This document shows, piece by piece, positions 59,187 through 64,000 of a DNA stretch of 64,000 nucleotides. Both the position numbers and the translations under genes were made by a program. The DNA comes from Breoghania sp. (GTDB lineage Bacteria > Pseudomonadota > Alphaproteobacteria > Rhizobiales > Stappiaceae), in the NCBI RefSeq assembly GCF_963674635.1, contig NZ_OY771475.1, forward strand, positions 2,604,001 through 2,668,000. The letters are read 5' to 3'. The number at the start of each line of letters is the position of its first letter. The stretch's first letter is position 1. The notes beneath the pieces were generated by a model, which was not told the DNA's origin, did no database searches, and saw nothing but the letters and a program-made list of their open reading frames with translations.

Positions 59187-61643
59187 ATGAATGAGGTCCT
59201 TCCGGTCGACGAGGTTCTCCCAGACCTTCTGAGGGCGCTCGACAGTGCGCCGAACGCCGTCCTCGTGGCGGCGCCCGGCGCAGGAAAGACCACGCGCGTG
59301 CCGCTGGCATTGCTCCACGCCGGGTGGCGCGGCGATGGTCGCATTCTGATGCTCGAACCGCGCCGCCTGGCAGCGCGCGCCGCCGCAAGACGCATGGCCG
59401 CAACCCTCAATGAGAAGGCGGGCGAGACCGTTGGATACCGGATGCGCATGGAGACGAAGGTCTCCGCGCGCACGCGCATCGAGGTCGTGACCGAAGGCGT
59501 CTTTGCCCGGATGATCCTCAACGAGCCGGACCTGCCGGGCGTCTCCGCTGTTCTATTCGACGAATTCCACGAACGCAGCCTCGACGGCGATCTGGGGCTG
59601 GCGCTGGCGCTCGACGTGCAATCGGTGTTGCGCGAGGATCTGCGCCTTGTGGTCATGTCGGCGACACTCGATGCGGCCAAGGTCGCCTCGCTGCTGGGGG
59701 ATGCCCCCGTCATTGAGAGCAAGGGGCGGATGTTTCCGGTGGAAACCCGCTATCTCGGGCGCGACACCAGCCAGCGGATCGAGGTGGATACGGTGAAGGC
59801 CGTTCGCAAGGCGCTTCACGAAGAAACGGGCTCCATCCTCGTTTTCCTGCCTGGTCAGGGCGAAATCAGGCGGGTGGCCGCGGCGCTTTCGGAAAACACG
59901 CCCACAGGTGTGGTGATCGCGCCGCTTTATGGCGCGCTGACCGGCAAGGAACAGGACGCCGCGATCCGACCTGCAGAAGCGGGAACACGCAAGGTGGTGC
60001 TCGCCACCTCGATCGCGCAGACGTCGCTGACGATTGAGGGTGTGCGGATCGTCATCGATACCGGACTTGCGCGTGTGCCGCGCTATGAGCCGTCGACCGG
60101 GCTGACACGCCTTGAAACGGTGAAGGTCTCGCGTGCTTCCGCCGATCAGCGCCGGGGACGTGCGGGCCGCACCGAGCCGGGCGTGTGCTACAGGCTCTGG
60201 GACGAGGCGCAGACTGTATCGTTGGCCGAGCATGACCGGCCGGAAATTCTGGAAGCCGATCTTGCGCAGCTGGTTCTGGATATTGCCCAATGGGGCGCGC
60301 GTGAGCCGGACGCGCTCTCCTTTCCCGACGAACCGCCCGCGGGCGCATGGGCAGAGGCCAAGGCACTCTTGCGCGATCTCGATGCGCTGGATGACGAAGG
60401 CCGGGTCACGAAGGATGGCGAGGCGCTTGCAAGCTTGCCGCTCCATCCCCGCCTTGCCCACATGGTACTCAGCGCATCCGAACGCTCCGCCGGACGGCTT
60501 GCGGCGGAAATTGCGGTGATCCTATCCGAACGCGGGCTGGGTGGGACGACCCCGGACCTGCGCGAGCGTCTCCGCCGCCTTCGTCGCGACGGTGGTCAAC
60601 GGGCCAGGGATGGCCGCGCCCTTGCAGCCCAATGGCTGAAACGGATCGATGCGAAACCGGGCGAGGCCGATGAAGAAGAAGCAGGCCGGGTGCTGGCCCT
60701 CGCTTTTCCTGACCGGATCGCGCAGGCGCGGGGTCCCCGCGGCTCGTTCCGGCTCGCAAGTGGACGTGGCGCGATGCTGGAGGAAACCGACGCGATGGCG
60801 GGCGAGCCGTTTCTCGCGGTCGCCGAGGTGCAAGGCAGCGCGCAGCGGGCCCGTATTCTGCTGGCCGCTCCGATTTCACGCGAAGAAATCGAGGAAGATT
60901 TCGCGGTCCACATCGTGAGCGAAGATCAGGTGAGCCTGCAATCGGGATCGCAAACGGTGCGGGCAAATCGCGTGCGGCGACTGGGCAGGGTGGTTCTGGC
61001 CGAGACGCGGATCGACAATCCGGACCCGGAGCTTGTCGCCCGCGCGCTCATTGATGCCGTTCGCACCAGGGGCGTTTCGCGACTGTCATGGTCGAAGGAC
61101 CAGAACCGCCTGCGCGCGCGGATCGGCTATCTTCACGAAAACCTCGGCGCGCCCTGGCAAGACGTGAGCGATAAGCATCTGCAGGATACGCTTGATGACT
61201 GGCTCGCGCCCTATCTTGCAGGTGCGCGTTCGCTGAGCGATATCGATGCGGGACTTCTCGGCCAGGCGCTTGGCGGGCTCGTGCCATGGGGGCAGACTGC
61301 CGAGATTGACCGCCTCGCGCCCAGCCATTTCGAGGCTCCGACAGGATCACGCGTGCCCATCGATTACGGAGCCGATCCGGGCCCGCGGATATCGATCCGC
61401 GTGCAGGAGCTTTTCGGGCTCTCGCGCCACCCCTGCGTTGCGGATGGCCGTATTCCACTGATCGTGGAACTTCTCTCCCCGGCTCACAGACCCATCCAGC
61501 TGACCCGCGATCTTCCCGGTTTCTGGGCGGGATCATGGGCGGACGTGAAGGCGGAAATGAAGGGGCGCTACCCGAAGCACCCCTGGCCCGACGATCCGGC
61601 AAGCGCAGAGGCGACACGGCGGGCAAAACCGCGTAACGATTAG
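59187..61643 (+). CDS. hrpB: DEAH-type ATP-dependent helicase HrpB
   Basis: The 818-residue DEAH/RHA-family helicase has motif I APGAGKTTRVPLAL near residue 35 and motif II DEFHERSLDGDLGLALALDVQ. Motif III is SATLD and motif VI is DQRRGRAGRTEPGVCYRL. HrpB-specific C-terminal blocks include SPAHRPIQLTRDLPGFWAGSWADVKAEMKGRYPKHPWPDDP. The function in RNA metabolism is not settled. ATG 59187 was chosen, since an upstream start lies within glk. Confidence 0.95.
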   Translation: MNEVLPVDEVLPDLLRALDSAPNAVLVAAPGAGKTTRVPLALLHAGWRGDGRILMLEPRRLAARAAARRMAATLNEKAGETVGYRMRMETKVSARTRIEVVTEGVFARMILNEPDLPGVSAVLFDEFHERSLDGDLGLALALDVQSVLREDLRLVVMSATLDAAKVASLLGDAPVIESKGRMFPVETRYLGRDTSQRIEVDTVKAVRKALHEETGSILVFLPGQGEIRRVAAALSENTPTGVVIAPLYGALTGKEQDAAIRPAEAGTRKVVLATSIAQTSLTIEGVRIVIDTGLARVPRYEPSTGLTRLETVKVSRASADQRRGRAGRTEPGVCYRLWDEAQTVSLAEHDRPEILEADLAQLVLDIAQWGAREPDALSFPDEPPAGAWAEAKALLRDLDALDDEGRVTKDGEALASLPLHPRLAHMVLSASERSAGRLAAEIAVILSERGLGGTTPDLRERLRRLRRDGGQRARDGRALAAQWLKRIDAKPGEADEEEAGRVLALAFPDRIAQARGPRGSFRLASGRGAMLEETDAMAGEPFLAVAEVQGSAQRARILLAAPISREEIEEDFAVHIVSEDQVSLQSGSQTVRANRVRRLGRVVLAETRIDNPDPELVARALIDAVRTRGVSRLSWSKDQNRLRARIGYLHENLGAPWQDVSDKHLQDTLDDWLAPYLAGARSLSDIDAGLLGQALGGLVPWGQTAEIDRLAPSHFEAPTGSRVPIDYGADPGPRISIRVQELFGLSRHPCVADGRIPLIVELLSPAHRPIQLTRDLPGFWAGSWADVKAEMKGRYPKHPWPDDPASAEATRRAKPRND

Positions 61644-61676
61644 GTGCTCGGGCAAGAAAAACGGGAGAACCGGCAG

Positions 61677-62180
61677 ATGCGTGGAAACTGGACGAAAAGG
61701 CTGCTGTGGCTGGTGATCCTGGCAACAGGGCTCGGCGCCGCGGGTCTTATCGCCGTCGATGTCATGTTGACCACCCCGCCGATTACCCGCACCACGCTTG
61801 AGACCATGCCCATGGGCAAGCCACAGATGCTGACCACGTTGATGCCGGATGAGCCGGACACGATTTGCCTTGTGCCGCCGCACGAAAAACGTGTTCCGCA
61901 AGATGCCCGCGATGCGGCCGCCATCAACGGGTATCTGATCAGCCGCACCTATGGGGGCGATGCGACCCACTGGGCGCTTGTCGTCATGATCGGCAACCGG
62001 TTCGCGCTGACGCGGTTCGAGCGAAGCGAAAAGCTTGATATTGCCTGGGGTGACGACGTCTCAGGGCTGAACCTGCCGGAAGGCTTCGCGCCTAAGATTT
62101 GTGCCGAAGGACATGCGGCGGCCTTGCTCAAGACGGGTGAGGCGGGCAAGGCGCGGGTTGTGTTCGGGGCCGTGCAGTAG
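61677..62180 (+). CDS. Small membrane-anchored or exported protein
   Basis: The 167-residue protein has an N-terminal hydrophobic segment (LLWLVILATGLGAAGLIAVDVML, residues about 8-30) that is either an anchor or a signal. A polar domain follows: DTICLVPPHEKRVPQDARDAAAINGYLISRTYGGDATHWALVVMIGNRFALTRFERSEKLDIAWGDDVSGLNLPEGFAPKICAEGHAAAL. Two Cys might form a disulfide. I do not recognise the family. It follows hrpB by 33 bp on the same strand. GGGAG lies about 10 nt before the ATG. Confidence 0.65.
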   Translation: MRGNWTKRLLWLVILATGLGAAGLIAVDVMLTTPPITRTTLETMPMGKPQMLTTLMPDEPDTICLVPPHEKRVPQDARDAAAINGYLISRTYGGDATHWALVVMIGNRFALTRFERSEKLDIAWGDDVSGLNLPEGFAPKICAEGHAAALLKTGEAGKARVVFGAVQ

Positions 62181-62213
62181 GCGCGCGTTTGGAGCGGGCT
62201 ACAGAGTTTGCAG

Positions 62214-62376
62214 CCGATCCTTCGAGACGCCCGCTTGCGCGGGCTCCTCAGGATGACGTTGAGGGGTGGGGCTGGACTTCGCAGGATGGCGTTGTCGTGT
62301 TGCGGAAGCAGAAGACGCCCGCCACACGCTCAACGTCATCCTGAGGAGGCCCAAAGGGCCATCTCGAAGGATCGGC
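62214..62376. repeat. REP-like long palindrome, copy 2
   Basis: Left arm 62214-62263 (CCGATCCTTCGAGAC, inner CCCGC-TTGC-GCGGG hairpin, TCCTCAGGATGACGTTGAG). Right arm 62329-62376 is its imperfect reverse complement. The centre is about 65 bp. Same family as 18420-18552 with a different inner hairpin sequence and centre. It lies between convergent genes. Confidence 0.9.
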
Positions 62377-62433
62377 CACTTGCGCCACGTACGCCGCGCA
62401 CTCCGCGTAACGCAAGCCCCACCCCGATATCGA

Positions 62434-64000
62434 CTACTCTTCAGCCTGCGCCAGAAGGCTGGCATTTCCGCCAGCTGCCGAAGTGTTGATCGAGATCACC
62501 TGTTCCTGCGCGAAGCGTTGCAGGTAATTCGGTCCGCCCGCCTTGGGGCCGGTGCCGGAGAGCCCTGAGCCGCCGAAAGGCTGGGTGCCGACGACCGCGC
62601 CGATGATATTGCGGTTCACATAGACATTGCCGACCGACAGAGCATCCACGACCTGATTGACGGTGGTGTCGATGCGGCTGTGAACGCCGAGCGTCAGGCC
62701 GTAACCGGTCGCCGCAATCTTCTCCATCACCTCGCCGAGCTTTTCCGCCTTGTAGCGATAGACGTGCAGCACGGGTCCGAAGACCTCACGGTCCAGCGCT
62801 TCGGGACGGTCCAGCTCGATGATATGCGGCGGCATCCAGCTTCCGCCGGTAAAATCCCCGGCGGGAGCCTCGCCCGCATAGACAAGGGTCTGTTCCGTTC
62901 GCATCTTTTCGATATGCGCGCGGATACGGTCGCGGGCCTCGCGATCTATAACCGGACCAATATCGGTTTCCGCCTTGCGCGGATCGCCAAGCCGCAGTTC
63001 GGCTGCCGCGCCTGCGATCATTTCCACCATTCGGTCGGCAACGCCATCCTGCACGAAGAGAAGTCGCAGAGCAGAACAGCGCTGCCCCGCGGAGCGGAAA
63101 GCCGACATGATCACATCGTCGCTCACCTGCTCCGGCAACGCCGTGGCATCAACGATCATGGCATTGATGCCACCGGTTTCCGCAATGAGCGGCACGATTG
63201 GGCCGTCCTTGGCGGCAAGCGCGCGGTTGATGGCCTGCGCTGTTGCGGTGGAGCCGGTGAAAGCGACGCCCGCGATGCGTGGATCGTCCACCAGCGCAGC
63301 GCCAATGGCCGGGCCGCCGGGCACGAACTGAAGTGCTTCAGCGGGAACCCCCGCCTCGTGCAACAGGCGCACGGCCTCATAGGCAATCAGAGGCGTTTGC
63401 GGCGCAGGCTTGGCGATAACAGCGTTGCCCGCCACGAGTGCGGCTGAAACCTGCCCAAGAAAGATCGCCAACGGGAAATTCCACGGCGAAATGCAGAGAA
63501 AGACGCCGCGCCCACGGAAGCGATAGCGGTTTTCCTCGCCCGTCGGGCCGGGCATGAGCTTGCCAGCCCCGAAGAGCGAACGGGCTTCCAGCGCGTAGTA
63601 CCGGCAGAAATCCACCGCCTCGCGGATTTCCGCAATGCCGTCCGCCTGCGTCTTGCCCGCTTCCACAGCCAGCAACGCCATCAGCCGGTCCCGGTTTTCC
63701 TCCAGAAGATCCGCCATACGCTCCAAGGCAGCCGCGCGCCCCTCCACCGGCATGCGCGACCATCTCTTGAACCCCTTTGCCGCACTGTCGATGGCCGCTG
63801 CGGCTTCTTCCTGCGACGCTTCCGCGACCGTGCCCGCAAGCGTGACCCCGTCCACCGGGGAGAGGATCGGACGGGCCGCGCCCTTGCCGGGCCTGCCGCC
63901 AATCAGCGCGGTTGCATCGGCCATCGGGAAACTCTGCTTCGCGATGCCCTTCGAGAGGGCGTCACGCTCGGCTGAATAGCCGAATTCGACGCCTTCGGAG
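62434..64000 (-). CDS. putA: PutA C-terminal (glutamate-semialdehyde dehydrogenase) part, N-terminus cut off
   Basis: The frame is open through the right edge; the visible 521 residues form the L-glutamate gamma-semialdehyde dehydrogenase part of bifunctional PutA. Motifs are CISPWNFPLAIFLGQVSAALVAGNAVIAKPAPQTPL (NAD fold), VAFTGSTATAQ and the Glu in IAETGGINAMI. The catalytic Cys is in SAFRSAGQRCSALRLL. The C-terminal block GVHSRIDTTVNQVVDALSVGNVYVNRNIIGAVVGTQPFGGSGLSGTGPKAGG is the PutA type. The proline dehydrogenase half is outside the window. An ATG at 63924 is internal, not the start. Confidence 0.95.
   Translation of the reverse strand, partial: SEGVEFGYSAERDALSKGIAKQSFPMADATALIGGRPGKGAARPILSPVDGVTLAGTVAEASQEEAAAAIDSAAKGFKRWSRMPVEGRAAALERMADLLEENRDRLMALLAVEAGKTQADGIAEIREAVDFCRYYALEARSLFGAGKLMPGPTGEENRYRFRGRGVFLCISPWNFPLAIFLGQVSAALVAGNAVIAKPAPQTPLIAYEAVRLLHEAGVPAEALQFVPGGPAIGAALVDDPRIAGVAFTGSTATAQAINRALAAKDGPIVPLIAETGGINAMIVDATALPEQVSDDVIMSAFRSAGQRCSALRLLFVQDGVADRMVEMIAGAAAELRLGDPRKAETDIGPVIDREARDRIRAHIEKMRTEQTLVYAGEAPAGDFTGGSWMPPHIIELDRPEALDREVFGPVLHVYRYKAEKLGEVMEKIAATGYGLTLGVHSRIDTTVNQVVDALSVGNVYVNRNIIGAVVGTQPFGGSGLSGTGPKAGGPNYLQRFAQEQVISINTSAAGGNASLLAQAEE

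Overview
This 64 kb window comes from a high-GC alphaproteobacterial chromosome. A Hyphomicrobiales (Rhizobiales) member is most likely. The evidence is the rhizobial-type C-P lyase operon order (phnGHIJKL-acetyltransferase-phnCDE-DUF1045-phnMN with divergent phnF), the rpmH-rnpA-yidC-engB-argB core cluster, OpgC, and the many overlapping ATGA and TGATG gene junctions. Nothing in the window fixes the genus.

Layout. 0-14.8 kb: mixed genes, namely a CYTH-CHAD protein cut by the left edge, adenine deaminase, a Crp/Fnr regulator, an OpgC acyltransferase, a TTC38-like TPR protein, a YeeE/YedE sulfur transporter, a DUF302 protein, an esterase plus a thiamine-diphosphate enzyme pair, a beta-CASP metallo-hydrolase, a flavin-reductase-like protein and a TPR protein. 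14.8-27.4 kb: a complete C-P lyase locus on the minus strand. Recognisable Pho boxes and a candidate PhnF operator suggest dual control by phosphate starvation and by PhnF. 27.4-32.5 kb: a methyltransferase, tRNA-Arg(ACG), and a three-gene unit (TVP38 membrane protein, mercuric-reductase-like flavoprotein, histidine kinase). 32.8-38.2 kb: the core rpmH-rnpA-yidC operon with a clear sigma-70 promoter and a strong terminator, followed by engB, argB and a HAD nucleotidase. 38.2-38.75 kb: a tandem array of about 212-bp repeats.

38.8-54.8 kb: a minus-strand nucleoside uptake and salvage locus of about 16 kb. It has a SorC/DeoR-type regulator, two BMP-type binding proteins, an ABC ATPase and two permeases, then cdd, punA, deoC, deoA, deoB, a phytanoyl-CoA-dioxygenase-like protein, adenosine deaminase, a DUF1688 (URC4-like) protein and upp. 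Imported nucleosides would be deaminated and phosphorolysed. The ribose or deoxyribose phosphate would pass through DeoB and DeoC into central metabolism, and uracil would be re-salvaged by Upp. The dioxygenase and the DUF1688 protein do not fit the standard scheme and are the best candidates for new biochemistry here.

54.6-57.7 kb: an AT-rich intergenic stretch and two DUF1194 von Willebrand-type exported proteins. 57.7-61.6 kb: mgsA-glk-hrpB. 61.7-64 kb: a small exported or membrane-anchored protein, a second copy of a REP-like palindrome, and the C-terminal part of putA cut by the right edge.

No phage, transposase, CRISPR array or rRNA was seen.
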